DNA of 64,000 nt from Argyresthia goedartella (Eukaryota; Arthropoda; Insecta; Lepidoptera; Argyresthiidae): the NCBI GenBank assembly GCA_949825045.1, contig OX463807.1:10689501-10753500 (forward strand). Reading direction: 5' to 3'. Below, piece by piece: positions 10,365 to 21,857 of this stretch. Position numbers and translations under genes: made by a program. Every line of letters starts with the position of its first letter. Position 1 is the stretch's first letter. The notes under the pieces were generated by a model, which saw only the letters and a list, made by a program, of their open reading frames with translations, ran no database searches and had not been told where the DNA came from.

Positions 10365-10485
10365 GTCACCGTAAGATTGACAAAACCATTAGTTGACTAA
10401 CGTTTTTTTTTCTCGTTGACTATAGTGTACTGCTTACTATATGACGCGGTGGTTGATAAATTAACGGCTAAAACCGTTAAAGAGT
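10365..10485 (+). repeat. Dispersed repeat, copy 1
   Basis: Begins TGTCACCGTAAGATTG and resembles 58424-58560 over about 120 bp, including ACTGCTTAC and a later AAAACCGTTAA/AAAACCCTTAAA match. No coding content; the family is not recognised. Confidence 0.55.
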
Positions 10486-10547
10486 AAACTGGTTGAAACT
10501 TGAAGACAAGAGGGGGCGAGCCCAGCGAAGCCAAATAAATAACTTAC

Positions 10548-10702
10548 AGTAAGCTGGAGTTGTGTAGCATCTGAATGATATCCCCGACAGATCGCAACTT
10601 GTCATCAGATATCTTGAGCCAGTAGTTGAATGCTGAAGTTAGCGACTTTCGGATTTGCTTTCCTGGCACTTGCTGGATGTAAGCGTAGGGCTGCAGCAGT
10701 TT
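10548..10702 (-). CDS. GGPPS-like gene 2: N-terminal exon of a second isoprenyl diphosphate synthase
   Basis: Minus-strand exon bounded by an acceptor (TTGCACCAG before 10702) and a donor (GTAAGT, 10547-10542). The 51 codons plus 2 bases read KLLQPYAYIQQVPGKQIRKS, then AFNYWLKISDDKL and IIQMLHNSSLL. Known: PGKxxR binds isopentenyl diphosphate, and HNSSLL directly precedes the first aspartate-rich motif in animal GGPPS. It lies about 29 kb downstream of the stop codon of the other GGPPS gene on the same strand, so it cannot be that gene's 5' exon unless the assembly is rearranged. The next exon is not in the window. A tandem paralog is the simplest reading. Confidence 0.88.
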
Positions 10703-12796
10703 CTGGTGCAACATGTTAGTAAGTAAATGAATCAGCATTTTAGTGACTCGTAATTCATATATAACAGACAATAAAATGTTATTGCTAGACAATAAAACAA
10801 CAAGTAATCATAACTTATTTATCAAGAAAATTAATCATTTATGTTTTCTTTGGGTACAGTATGATTATTTTAACTTTACCTCTGGATACATCGCGTTTTT
10901 TTATAAATCGCAAATCAATAAACTGATTTCAGATTTTTCCCTTAGTATACTTTTTATGATACACCTCTGTGCCAAATTTCAAGTTTCCAGGATACTTGAC
11001 CACTTTCAGAACTTTGCCGCTCGACACAGTATGGATACTTTAACAAGTAATCTTACTGTACCATATTCTCCTATCAGAGGTCGGCTACTACCATTACATC
11101 AAACTAAATAAGAGACACTACAGCTCAGAATGCAGAGAAATACTGTTCCTGGTATTTTAAATAGCATCGATAAAATCATGGAATGTAGATTTAACAATAC
11201 AATATGGGTCACAGAGCAGAGATAAAAATCATAGAAACAACTTAAGCAGTTTAGAATGGCGTTGGCAAGCTCGTATCTATTGCCTTTATCTACCATTGGA
11301 GTGAGGAGAGGGTTGTTCCATGAGACATTAATAGGGCATACAATAGTCAAAGCTCAAAAACTGATAATACGTTAGTTGGATTCTTCTTTTTTATTAATAG
11401 CAGTAGGTAGGAATTGACAGTTTAAGTTCACTTCACGATCGTTGGGGCCTACGGGCTCGACAGATGGGTCGAAAAACCTATTGACAGTCCAAATTCATTT
11501 CACGAAGTAGAGCCTAAGTTCGGCCTACGGGATCGCTAGTTTGCAAATGTCTCTTAACATCAATTGAGAATTGGTAACAGAAATATCTTAAATAATTTAA
11601 TTTGATACAGCAATCGTTCGATGACAGATGTTGATCGAGAACTGCCACAGACACATTTACAAAAAACGAAAAATAAATAAATTAGGTACATTGGATATAA
11701 AAAACTACTACACTCATTTGGTCCGTCTACCGGCTAATGCAACGTAATACTCATTTTACTTAATACACTTGCATCCAGGCAAGTAATTTTAGTTTTCAAT
11801 ACCATTTCGGGAAACCTATAATCACTCATTTGGTCCGTCTTCCGGCTAATACAATGTAGTACTCATTTTACCATTTTACATGTCGTACGTAAATTGATTA
11901 ATTTAAATGGGTTTAAGTACAAGCGGTTTAAAAGAAGCGGTAATTATAAAAGGAAAGTTCACAAAAACTACCAAGATATGATGAAAGGTTTTCTTTCCGA
12001 GTGGATTCAGAGTCAAAGAAACAAGCCAGGGTTCCGTATAAAATAATAGTAATTTAATGGACTACGAATCTAACTCCGAAGAAAGGTCAATCAAGCGAGA
12101 CTGATAAAAGTTACACAGAAGAACAAGAAACCTCATACAAAAAAATGCTGAGTTGCGAACTGATGAAGCTTGAAAAGTAGCGGATATTGATACAATTTTT
12201 ATTTTTCAGAAAAAAGCTATTCGATCAATTTATAGTTTAAAAGGAACAGACTCCTTATGAGAGCTTTTTAAAGAAATTGACGTACTGTAGCTAGTCAATT
12301 TATTTTCTAAATTATAATGTATGTACGCAAGTACCTTACAACATTTAATAAACTTAGCGATAGCTGTCATGTTTTCCTAAGATTACGCAAAAAATTCACG
12401 CTGATTAAAGTTTACGCTGCGTCGCTGTTTTCGTGAACAATTCCATATAAATAAATGCATTGAAAAGCGCTGCTGCCGCGCCGGCGACGCCACCGCCCCG
12501 CTGCCTACGGAGTTCGTGTATGCGAACGAAGCACTAGCAACCACGTGGGTTTATAGTGGATGGTATCTGCTGAGATGGGCCCGACTTCGTAGCCACGCCG
12601 TAGTGGATCACGCTGTTTGAAGTTTTCTCGCTATTTTTCACTTCAGCCAGCCCCCTGGCACGCAAAATGGCATAACTGCCTAAAGGTGGTCGCAACTGTG
12701 CCTTTAAGTAGTAGTAAGTAGCCACACCGTAAGACAAAAGGCGCAACTCTATTGTGTTGTTATACCTATATAATGTATGTCGCTCTGCGTTCCCAG
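10703..12796. other. Non-coding stretch with short direct repeats
   Basis: AT-rich, with no recognised gene. There is a direct repeat starting CACTCATTTGGTCCGTCT at 11712 and again at 11823 (period 111), and a looser pair starting ATTGACAGT at about 11414 and 11481. Probably the 5' flank or first intron of GGPPS-like gene 2 and intron of the tropomodulin gene. Confidence 0.5.
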
Positions 12797-12944
12797 CGGT
12801 CGGCAGTCCTCGGCAACAAGATAGAGACGGAGATCAGCGCGCTCGTCGAGCAGAATCCGACGCTGCTGCGACTCGGCCTGCACCTCGAGTACAGCGACGC
12901 GAGGCACCGCGTCGCGACGCACCTGCAGCGGAACATCGACAGAA
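12797..12944 (+). CDS. tmod: Tropomodulin, C-terminal internal exon
   Basis: Exon between acceptor CGTTCCCAG (ends 12796) and donor GTGAGT (12945-12950), 148 bp ending in phase 1. It reads RSAVLGNKIETEISALVEQN, then LRLGLHLEYSDARHRV and HLQRNIDR. This matches the last leucine-rich-repeat region of tropomodulin, the actin pointed-end capping protein. Composition is clearly richer in GC than the surroundings, as for a conserved exon. No other tmod exon was found in the window, so the rest must lie far away or this is a lone exon copy. The intact splice sites and frame favour a functional exon. Confidence 0.82.
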
Positions 12945-13694
12945 GTGAGTTATAGTCGCGCTGTAGTCCGCGCAGGGGGAGGGCGAGCAAGAGGGGGAAA
13001 TGCATTCCTCGCGGGTGCGAAGTTAACTTTGTGGCGTGTATAACTCATAGTATTAACAATTCGTATTGCTCCGCAGGTGGGCGGGTCCGTCGACTGACCC
13101 ACTTCAGCCGCAGTCGGAGCTACGTCGTCGGCTGGACTGGGTATGCAGTACCGGTACTGAGAACTGTTTTCCATTTCCCGGTACCAATCTCGGAACCAGT
13201 ACCGGGAATACCGGGAATTTCGGTAAATCCGGGAAGTCGGTGAATTTTTTTGAAAATAAAAGAAAATTGCACAATTGTTATAAATTTTAAACAAATCTTT
13301 AATGACCCACACTTAAATAGGTAATACAATTGAAATACTTTGTATTATAATGGAACAAACTCTTAGGTAGGTAATCAAAACAAAACTAAAATTCTCTATA
13401 TTGTAACAAATCAAGTATACAATTTAACAAAACATAAAAGTTTTTTCTCTTCTTATAACTTGCATGAAACTTATCTGAAATATCACATTTAGGTACTTCT
13501 GAATAAATTGTAGTTAGTCTATATTCTAGACTCTAGACACTTAAAATAAATTTTATATTAAAATCAGTCTCAAAAAGAGATCACTCTTAGTAGAAGTCTC
13601 TTCTCTTTGCTTGGACATAACAAGGTAATTTCAGTCAACATAGAAATCAGAATATTAACATTAAGAACATATTTTTATAAAAAGCAGCATTAAA

Positions 13695-14604
13695 CTATTT
13701 ATTTTTTATTTGTTGGTAATGTGCGCGCAAAAAGCTGATGGCGTCAAGACTGCGGTCACTTAATCTGGTTCTTAAACGGTTACAGATGTATCCAGCAGAT
13801 GAGAAAATTCTTTCGGATTCCACACTAGTTGGTGGAATGGTAGATAAGTGCTTGAAAGCCAAAGACAAATTTTGGCCACGTGCACCCCCATTTTCCCACA
13901 AAGCCATTTCAACTCTGACAACTGTTGAAATATCATGATGATCTCCAATACTTGCATCACTTAGATTTGGCTTTGTCATCGTCGCCTTCTTTATTTCCAA
14001 ATTAAGCTCATCTTTCTTGCTTAATTGGTGGTTCGGAGACTTCTCTGCTGGAGAAACTGTTAGTTGGTCTGGATTGTCTTCATTTGCGTTGGAAGTCCGA
14101 TGTAAAAGTGCTACAATGCTATCAAGCATTTCGTTAGAATCAGGACGTTGAAAAGTGCTCACATCTTCATTGGCCCTGTTTGCAAAGTATATGTCTGCAT
14201 TTGTTAAATACTGTAATGTACTTGCTTCGATCAGCCGTCTTTCTTGGTATCTCTTTCTCAATGTTGTGGACATTTCTTTTCCTAAGTTGGATTTCATATT
14301 ATCTAAAGTTTTAATTGTAAACTTCATTGCAACATCTGCCGTAAGAAGTGTCGCATCTCTTTGGCAGAGTGCTTCGACCGTGTTTTTTAAGGTGTCCAAA
14401 ACTTCATTAAGTTGCTTCAATAGAGCCCATTCCTCTTGAGTAAATTCTGTATCAACCTTTAAATCTATGAGAGCCTTTGTGACACAGTCACGAAGCTTCA
14501 AAAATCGGCTTAGCATATTGGCGACGCTGCTCCATCTTGTTTGGACATCCAAAATCAACGGATACTCCTTGCCGAATTCCGATACAACATACTTTTGTAA
14601 AAAA
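13695..14604 (-). pseudogene. hAT_2 transposase, C-terminal half
   Basis: On the minus strand the frame resumes next to the gypsy LTR with LQKYVVSEFGKEYPLILDVQ and runs 287 codons: TRWSSVANMLSRFLKLRD (the RW motif of hAT transposases), a helical insertion domain, and the hAT dimerisation region IPPTSVESERIFSSAGYICN with its conserved Glu, then LDAISFLRAHY. The stop is at 13695. Loss of the start by the LTR insertion makes it non-functional. Confidence 0.88.
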
Positions 14605-15823
14605 TGTAGTGTTATGCTACTTACATGCTATTCTTGCTTCCTATCCCGTAGCTCCAGCTCCACCGTCTTTTTTGTTTGTCCTTCAGGGTAGCTTGCTCTA
14701 TTACGCTGGATACTTGGTGAGCTGTGCAGTCTGATATTGGTCATCACCTTTATTTTCACAGGACCCTGCAACGTTTTAAACCATTAGAATACATTAACAA
14801 ATCGTTTTCGCTCTGCATTTTCATGCTATCAGCTCTTGTAAATCGATAGGGAAGGGGTTTACCTTTGGTGACCTTGTTTTTGGCTTTCTCTGAAACTCTG
14901 CAATCTCGGGCTTTGTGCGCGTTGGTGCGCTACTTTTTTCCTTTCGTGGTTATGTAATTTACTGCATGGTTTTCGTATTGTTTACCGAATTACGAGCCTG
15001 AAAAGAAACTTTGACGTTTGTTGACGTCTTTGTTTATCTGGTTGTCATGGCAATGCCCATTCAAACTAGTTAGCGGTCTGATAGGTTTGCTTTGATACTT
15101 TTACAAAAATACTCTTTCTCTCTTGGCCACTCACAAAAATTACGTTTAATTTAAATAATTTTTAGAACTCTCCAAAAAGGGTATAAAAGCGGAACATTTC
15201 TGAAATTCTGGAGTCTCACGTCAGCTTCTGAACTGGAAGTACCAGTAAAGGCCTTATCCCGGGGTCGCACTACCCCGGGATCCTGCGAGCCTTCAAACTC
15301 CCTCAAAACCTTCAAATCAATCTTCAAACAACGGGATTCTGCGAGCCGCGCCTACGCCGCTACCGTTCCTACAACGAAGATTTCTGCAACGGGATTCTGC
15401 GAGCCGTGCCTACGCCGCTACCATTCCTACAACGACGATTTCTACAACGGGATCCAGCGAGCCGTAGCTATAAGTACGCCGCTACCGTTCCTACAACGAC
15501 GATTTCTACAATGGGATCCAGCGAGCCGTAGCTACAAGTACGCCGCTACCGTACCTACAACGACGATTTCAACAATATCTACAACTACAAATACGCCCGC
15601 AACCTGGTCATCACCCCACTGGTCTACTTCTCTTCGTGTCCTCCGCTTCCTTTTTTGTTACTTAACCTGTGTTTTATAAAAAACCTGTTCACATCTCATC
15701 CATCCTCATCTTCGTATCATTTTTTTATCGTCTTCATTGTAAATATCTAATAAACTGCAACTACTAAATTTTATTCTGGTTGTTTTCTGTTAGGTTCTGT
15801 TAGGTTCTTTTCGTCACACGACA
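14605..15823 (+). repeat. Gypsy 5' LTR with four-copy minisatellite
   Basis: Starts near TGTAGTGTTATG (14605; 14610 is an alternative) and ends CACACGACA. A TATA-like TATAAAAG is at 15183-15190. From 15329 to about 15570 a unit starting CAACGGGATYC and ending CTACAACGACGATTTCTA recurs four times with lengths of about 58, 58, 64 and 64 bp. Positions 15195-15823 match the partial 3' LTR 19264-19893 nearly base for base. Confidence 0.82.
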
Positions 15824-16053
15824 TTTTGGCGCCCAACGTAAAAGTTCTTCTCCACCCTTCACCTTTTCTGCTCCTTGTCTCTTTTCCTTTGATTTGCTTT
15901 CTCTTTCACTCTTAAATTTTCAAAATTCTAAAACAAAACTTCATCTAGTTTTTCAACTCATCTGGATTATATTTAGGCCTACATTTAACTTACATTACTA
16001 CACTTCACTTCACTTCACTTCTATAACACTTGACTCTACACTTAACTATAACA
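15824..16053 (+). other. Gypsy primer-binding site and leader
   Basis: TGGCGCCCAACGT at 15827-15839, four bases after the LTR, is a typical retroelement primer-binding site (a tRNA-Lys-like type is possible). The leader ends with a short CACTT run (16003-16020) before the gag ATG. Confidence 0.75.
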
Positions 16054-17445
16054 ATGGAAAGGGTTATTAAGTACGAATTCCTTAACAAGGCCGAGCTCGA
16101 ATACGAAGTACAGATTAGATGTGAGGAACCAGCTAATACTGTTTTGCTTCTTAAAAAACAGGTTTTGCGTTTAGTTGCGAATTCTCACCCCGAAGATATT
16201 TTGACTTCTCCAGTTCCGATTGAGGATGACTTGTCTCAAATTGGTTCTACTCTGACTTACCTGGATTGTAAAATTGAAAAATTTTTACTAGGTGAAACCA
16301 AATATTTACGATTAATAGAAACTTTTATTAATCATGTTTTTTACAGATTGGAGCGAATAGATACGGACTTATATCCAGAATCTAAAGCTAGTTTCGATAC
16401 TTTGAAGTTGAAATTTGACGATATTTCTAAACAGTTCGGATCCTTGGCTCTACCTTCAACTGCAAATCACTCTCCATCACTGGACCTTCCTGCTGAACCG
16501 ACTGTCATGGAACCCCCTCTTGTTTCTCAAACTTCTGTCCAGACCCATACCCCGTATCCTCCACCACCACCTCAATCTTTCCCTCCAACTAACGTCTTCA
16601 AAGATCTGAAAAGACACACCTTCAATGGTAAAAGCTGTCCAAGATCCTTTCTTCAAAAACTTGAAGAATATAGCTTAGCTCGCGGCTTGTCCAAGGACTT
16701 ATTGATTTCTCAGGCGTTCGAAATCTTCACCGACAATGCCCTTCATTGGTTCAGATTTAAATATAATCAGAATCCAAACTTAACTTGGAACGAACTTTCT
16801 TCTTTACTAATCAAAGACTTTGGTGGTTTTGATTATGATCATAAACTTCTAGAAGCGATTAGGAATCGTACTCAAGGTCGTGATGAACCTATCGTCATCT
16901 TTATATCCATCATATCTGGAATGTTCGCTCGCCTTTCAAAAAGACTTTCTGAAACAGAACAATTGGAGATTATTTTGAGAAATATTCGCCCATGTTATTC
17001 AGTCTTCGTAGCTCTAAAGGACATTGACTCTATCGATTCTCTTCTGGCCACTTGCCTAAACTATGAAAAGTTCCTAGACAGAGACAAACAATTTAAAGAA
17101 CCAAATTTGCAACAATGTCCTCATGTTTCGGAATTCAACTACAAGCATTCCACTTCAAGTTCAGTTGACTCTCCAAACTTTTCTAATAACTCACGACCTT
17201 CTCCTCCCTTCAGGAATGAATTCACTCCAACCTACAAATACCCTTCTAGACAAGTTAATAGTCTCTCTCAAACTGCAGCTCCCCAAGAAAGTTCTTTTTG
17301 CGTTCGCTGTCGTAAACTGGGTCATACTTTGAACAGTTGCACTCAACCACGATTCGTGATTTGTTTCAGATGTGGTCTTAAGGGTGCTAAAACTGCAGAG
17401 TGCCCTACTTGTTCTCCCAAACCTAATACTAGTACAAAAAACTAA
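16054..17445 (+). CDS. Gypsy gag polyprotein
   Basis: Start chosen at ATG 16054 (AACAATGG context); 463 codons. The centre (residues about 185-330) matches the retrotransposon gag fold: FNGKSCPRSFLQKLEEYSLA, then FTDNALHWFRFKYNQN. Near the C-terminus are two Cys-rich knuckles: CVRCRKLGHTLNSC is complete, while CFRCGLKGAKTAEC has Ala where His is expected. A Pro-rich stretch (about residues 150-180) precedes the core. The frame is open, so it may be translatable, but the element lacks integrase. Followed after 49 bp by pol in another frame. Confidence 0.85.
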   Translation: MERVIKYEFLNKAELEYEVQIRCEEPANTVLLLKKQVLRLVANSHPEDILTSPVPIEDDLSQIGSTLTYLDCKIEKFLLGETKYLRLIETFINHVFYRLERIDTDLYPESKASFDTLKLKFDDISKQFGSLALPSTANHSPSLDLPAEPTVMEPPLVSQTSVQTHTPYPPPPPQSFPPTNVFKDLKRHTFNGKSCPRSFLQKLEEYSLARGLSKDLLISQAFEIFTDNALHWFRFKYNQNPNLTWNELSSLLIKDFGGFDYDHKLLEAIRNRTQGRDEPIVIFISIISGMFARLSKRLSETEQLEIILRNIRPCYSVFVALKDIDSIDSLLATCLNYEKFLDRDKQFKEPNLQQCPHVSEFNYKHSTSSSVDSPNFSNNSRPSPPFRNEFTPTYKYPSRQVNSLSQTAAPQESSFCVRCRKLGHTLNSCTQPRFVICFRCGLKGAKTAECPTCSPKPNTSTKN

Positions 17446-17494
17446 CTGCTGACTTGAAAAGTAACTCAAATTTTGATAAGGACGAGTGGACTAA

Positions 17495-19263
17495 TTGGCT
17501 CAAAATAATTCAAAACTTCTTGCTTGCTACAAAATCTCTTCTACACTCTACTCCAAAGAACAAGATCTTAATCGTCCATTCGTTAATGTCAAAATTTATG
17601 ACTTAACTTTATTTGGTTTACTAGATTCTGGCAGCTCAGTAACTATTCTGGGTAATAATTCTCATTTGAAAATTCTTAAACTGGGCTGCAAACTTTTCAA
17701 GTCAGATATTATTACTGTCTCTACTGCTAATAATCAAAAAATTAATTCCTTGGGTTATTTTGACTTACCTGTCCATTTCAATAACGAAACTCACTTGATT
17801 AAAGCTTATGTTTTCCCTGAAATATTCCCTTCTCTAATACTAGGTATCGACTTTTGGAGAAAATTTAATCTTCTACCTAGTGTTTTAACTTCTCTTAACT
17901 TTTTAGATCCTAAATGCTTTGCTATCGACACTAAAGATATTAAACTTTTACCTTATGAGCATTTAACTCCTAATCAAAAGAACATCGCTAATGACATCAT
18001 CCAACGCTTCAAGACAATCTCTTTTGAAGAAAAAGGTGTTCTGGGAAACACACACTTAATCACCCACAAGATTGACACTGGTGATTCTCTTCCGATCAAA
18101 CAAAGATGTTACAGACTGTCTCCTGAAAAACAAAAGGCTTTAATTAATGAAGTTGACAAGATGCTGGGATGGAACGTCATTGAACAATGCGAAAGTCCAT
18201 GGTTATCTCCAGTCCTCATCACTCCAAAGAAGAACGGGGAATGGCGTTTCTGCGTAGATAGCAGGAAGCTTAACTCAGTTACACGTCGTGATGCTTATAG
18301 TCTGCCTCTAATAAGCGAAATTTTGGACAACCTGAGAAATGCCAAACACTTATCATATTCCCTTGAATACTGCTGATAGAGATAAGACAACATTTTATGT
18401 TCCTGGAAGAGGTATGTTCAGATTCAAAGTAATGCCTTTTGGTCTCACTAACTCACCTGCAACTCAACAAAGATTAATGGATACGCTATTTTCTCCTGAA
18501 TTTGAGAACAAGGTATTTTGCTATCTGGATGACATTATTATTAGCGAGACTTTTGATGAGCACATATCGCTTCTCATGAAAGTTCTGGAAAAACTTTCAA
18601 ACGCTAATCTGACTATTAACTTTGAAAAGAGTCAATTCTTCAGGAAAGAACTGAAATACCTTGGTTTTCTAGTGGACGAGTATGGTCTACGTGATGATCC
18701 AGATAAAATAAAGGCTATTCTAGAATATCCTGTACCTACTTGCAGAAAAGAAGTTCGAAGATTCATAGGCAACTGCAGCTGGTTTAGAAGATTCATTCCA
18801 AACTTCAGCACTATTGCCTCTCCACTCAACCAACTAACCTGTTCCGGGAAGAACGCTCCTAAATTTTTATGGAATTCCAGGGCTGCAGCTGCTTTCCAGA
18901 AACTTAAAGAAGCTTTGGTAACTGCTCCTGTCCTAGCTTGCCCTAACTTCGAACTACCCTTCTCTGTACATTGTGATGCATCAAATTATGGCATAGGAGC
19001 AATGCTTACTCAACATCAAGATGACAAAGAAGTCGTGATTGCTTACATGAGTAAAGTACTAAACAAAAATCAACAAAACTACTCAACTACTGAAAGAGAA
19101 ACATTAGCTGTAATAACTGCGCTAGAACATTGGAGATGGTAAGGAATTTACAATATATACTGACCACGCTGCACTTAAATGGTTTCAGAACTTATTGAAT
19201 CCATCTGGAAGACTTGCTCGCTGGACTCTACGCTTATCATGTTTTAATTTTGTCCTGAAATTT
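17495..19263 (+). pseudogene. Gypsy pol: protease, RT and RNase H, frameshifted, integrase absent
   Basis: Protease site LFGLLDSGSSVTILGN at about 17610-17660. The RT N-terminus follows: QRCYRLSPEKQKALINEVDK, ESPWLSPVLITPKKNG, VDSRKLNSVTRRDAYSLP. A short deletion with frame change near 18355 removes the segment that holds the first catalytic Asp. The next frame gives PLNTADRDKTTFYVPGRG, VMPFGLTNSPATQQRLMD and the YLDD box (about 18525). RNase H has HCDASNYGIGAMLTQ and ends in a stop at 19140-19142; a shifted frame continues EFTIYTDHAALKWFQNL until the LTR junction at 19264. Confidence 0.88.
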
Positions 19264-19893
19264 CATTTCTGAAATTCTGGAGTCTCACGTCAGCTTCTGA
19301 ACTGGAAGTACCAGTAAAGGCCTTATCCCGGGGTCGCACTACCCCGGGATCCTGCGAGCCTTCAAACTCCCTCAAAACCTTCAAATCAATCTTCAAACAA
19401 CGGGATTCTGCGAGCCGCGCCTACGCCGCTACCGTTCCTACAACGAAGATTTCTACAACGGGATTCTGCGAGCCGTGCCTACGCCGCTACCGTTCCTACA
19501 ACGACGATTTCTACAACGGGATCCAGCGAGCCGTAGCTATAAGTACGCCGCTACCGTTCCTACAACGACGATTTCTACAACGGGATCCAGCGAGCCGTAG
19601 CTACAAGTACGCCGCTACCGTTCCTACAACGACGATTTCAACAATATCTTCAACTACAAATACGCCCGCAACCTGGTCATCACCCCACTGGTCTACTTCT
19701 CTTCGTGTCCTCCGCTTCCTTTTTTGTTACTTAACCTGTGTTTTATAAAAAACCTGTTCACATCTCATCCATCCTCATCTTCGTATCATTTTTTTATCGT
19801 CTTCATTGTAAATATCTAATAAACTGCTACTACTAAATTTTATTCTGGTTGTTTTCTGTTAGGTTCTGGTTAGGTTCGTATCCTCACACGACA
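19264..19893 (+). repeat. Gypsy partial 3' LTR (no U3)
   Basis: Matches 15195-15823, including the four-copy minisatellite (19398 to about 19642). Differences are few, such as GGTTCTGGTTAGG versus GGTTCTGTTAGG near the end. The first half of the LTR (equivalent to 14605-15194) is absent, so a deletion joined pol to the middle of the LTR. Confidence 0.9.
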
Positions 19894-19913
19894 AAACTCT
19901 TCATTCTCTCTCT

Positions 19914-21019
19914 TCACTCTTCATTCGACTTCTTGAAAATTTTTACTGTTTTTCGTACTTTTGCCAAAATATCATGGAATCTGAATTCGGCCTGTTTATT
20001 TTGTCGCTGTGCTTCGAAAATGACACCGTCATCGTCATCTTCATCAGAGCTCTCCGTTTCTGCAACATCTTCAATTGAAAGAGGACGACGAGCCAATACT
20101 GATAGAGGTATGTCATCATCTTCTTCAGTATCATCATTTTGTATCTCATTTTGGTCCACAGCTATTGGATTCTTTTTATAAAACACGTCAATAACAGCAA
20201 GTTGAACTGCATGAGCAATACATTTCTGGTGATAAGACTTTATAAGTCTCCCTATTTTTGACATCAAGCTGCATCCATCAGTGCAGGTTCCTACAATGTC
20301 TTTCTCGAGATCCAGTCCATAACTTTGCAATTTTATGGTTAGTTCTTCGATTGCCTTTTCGGCAGTCATTGAGCCATGGATGCGCAATAGTCCCAAATTT
20401 CGAAACTTGTCTTCATTCAGTCGCTGTGAATGAAGATTTAAATTAAGGTACCTTCTATTGCCGTTAGAGGTCCACTCGTCAAAGGTCAAAGAGAATTTTT
20501 CTCCGTCCTTTAATATATTTTGTATTTCTTGTACTAGATTTTTTTGCATTTTGCGGTTTCTTGTAATACCATTTCTCGTATTGAATTAGGAGATTTTGGT
20601 AAGTGATGTCCATCATTTTTTAAAAGACGCCTTAGATCTTCAGATGTACTGAACGTCCTGAAAGGTATACCATCCAGCGATACCATGCGAGAGACCGTTA
20701 CTTCGGTCGATGGTTTTGATGTTGAGGAGAAGAAATCAGTCATCTTGGCTTTTTTCTTTGGAGGATTATCTTCAGCGACTGGCGTAGAGTTGGATGGATC
20801 AGTCCCATCATTTTGAGCACTTGTCGTACTTTTGCTCGACGTAATGGTTTTGTGTATACCCTTTAAGTGTTTTTGCAGTCCAGTTGTGCACCCACCAGCG
20901 CACTTTAAGACTTTGTCACAAATTTTACACCGGGCGTAGTTCTTGCATTTGCTTCTCAAGAAATGATGCCAAACCGATAACGTATTTTCGCTTTTAAAAG
21001 GAACTCCCTCGAACTCCAT
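19914..21019 (-). pseudogene. hAT_2 transposase, N-terminal half with BED-type zinc finger
   Basis: ATG at 21019. Residues 15-65 form a BED finger: VWHHFLRSKCKNYARCKICD with a second Cys pair and H-x4-H (LQKHLKGIHK). After a basic linker (KKKAKMTDFF) the frame shifts near 20540; the next frame has SLTFDEWTSNGNRRYLNLNL (first catalytic Asp), GTCTDGCSLMSKIG (second Asp) and HAVQLAVIDVFYKK, then an acidic stretch EDDDIPL. The second frame ends at 19914 beside the gypsy insertion. BED fingers bind transposon DNA. Confidence 0.87.
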
Positions 21020-21069
21020 AGCTGTAAGAAATAAAAATGCACCTTATAAGTATTTACAACACACTATTA

Positions 21070-21290
21070 CCACTCGACGGGTTTACTAGTAAGTATCCCA
21101 TGGTTCCAGCTCCCACCTTCGATCTTCGCACTTCATCATCACATCCGCTCGATGGTACCATATTCCTAAAAGTCTTGTCAAAACAAACCCAATGAGCCCA
21201 AATTCGACCGGTTTACTAGTAAGCATCATAGGGTTCCTGCTCCTATCTTCGAAGCTCATCATAAGACCAGCTCGATAGTACCATAACAAC
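21070..21290. repeat. Two-unit direct repeat
   Basis: The stretch from GGTTTACTAGTAAG through CTCGATGGTACCATA (21080-21163) recurs from 21212 as GGTTTACTAGTAAGCATC to CTCGATAGTACCATA, with a period near 132. Family not recognised; it resembles a dispersed Lepidoptera repeat. Confidence 0.6.
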
Positions 21291-21376
21291 TAACAACATA
21301 CCTACTCCAAGAAATCTACTTTCGAATAAAAAATCAATATTTAAATCGGTTCATTAGCTACAGTGATTTTTTTGAC

Positions 21377-21857
21377 CCAAAAAAGTGACATCCTATTTTT
21401 ATTGAATATATCTATTAATTACCTACCTAGTTCGTTATAAACACAAGAGTAATGCCGGCCCAAGTGGTAAACCATATTTTCGTGGATCATTAAATTAACC
21501 TCATCATAAGGAATCTATTAGAACAAGGCAGACAATCGACGACGTCGAGTTATAAATGTCGTAAATAAATAAATGAGGATTTTATATAAAAATATATAGA
21601 GTGTCTTTTACTAACATTTTGAAGAAATCAAAACGGGATAATATGCGCCTAGAATTGCTTTGCAAAACGAAAAACTCTCCATGAATTATAGCTTTTTGTA
21701 TATACGAATTATTTTCAACATTATAACCTCAAAAATCAAAAACTTTACGATTTTTTCATTCAAGTATACAAAACTGACACATGGGTGTTCTACTCTGGCG
21801 TTTGTAATGAACTAATGAATAGAAATATGCAATAAAAATAGGATGTCACTTTTTTGG
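21377..21857. mobile_element. MITE-like element with 28-bp perfect inverted repeats
   Basis: 21377-21404 (starts CCAAAAAAGTGACATCC) is the exact reverse complement of 21830-21857. The 425-bp interior is AT-rich without coding capacity. It sits in the 5' part of hAT_2. The superfamily is not determined. Confidence 0.7.

Larger units (their letters stand above)
14605..19893 (+). mobile_element. Ty3/gypsy-type LTR retrotransposon with 3' deletion
   Basis: Structure: 5' LTR (about 14605-15823), primer-binding site, gag (16054-17445), pol (protease, RT, RNase H; about 17495-19263), then a partial 3' LTR (19264-19893). Integrase and the U3 part of the 3' LTR are missing: RNase H code passes directly into LTR sequence at 19264. 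Inserted in hAT_2 in the opposite orientation. I could not find a clean target duplication (AAAA versus AAAC by the start chosen). Confidence 0.88.
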
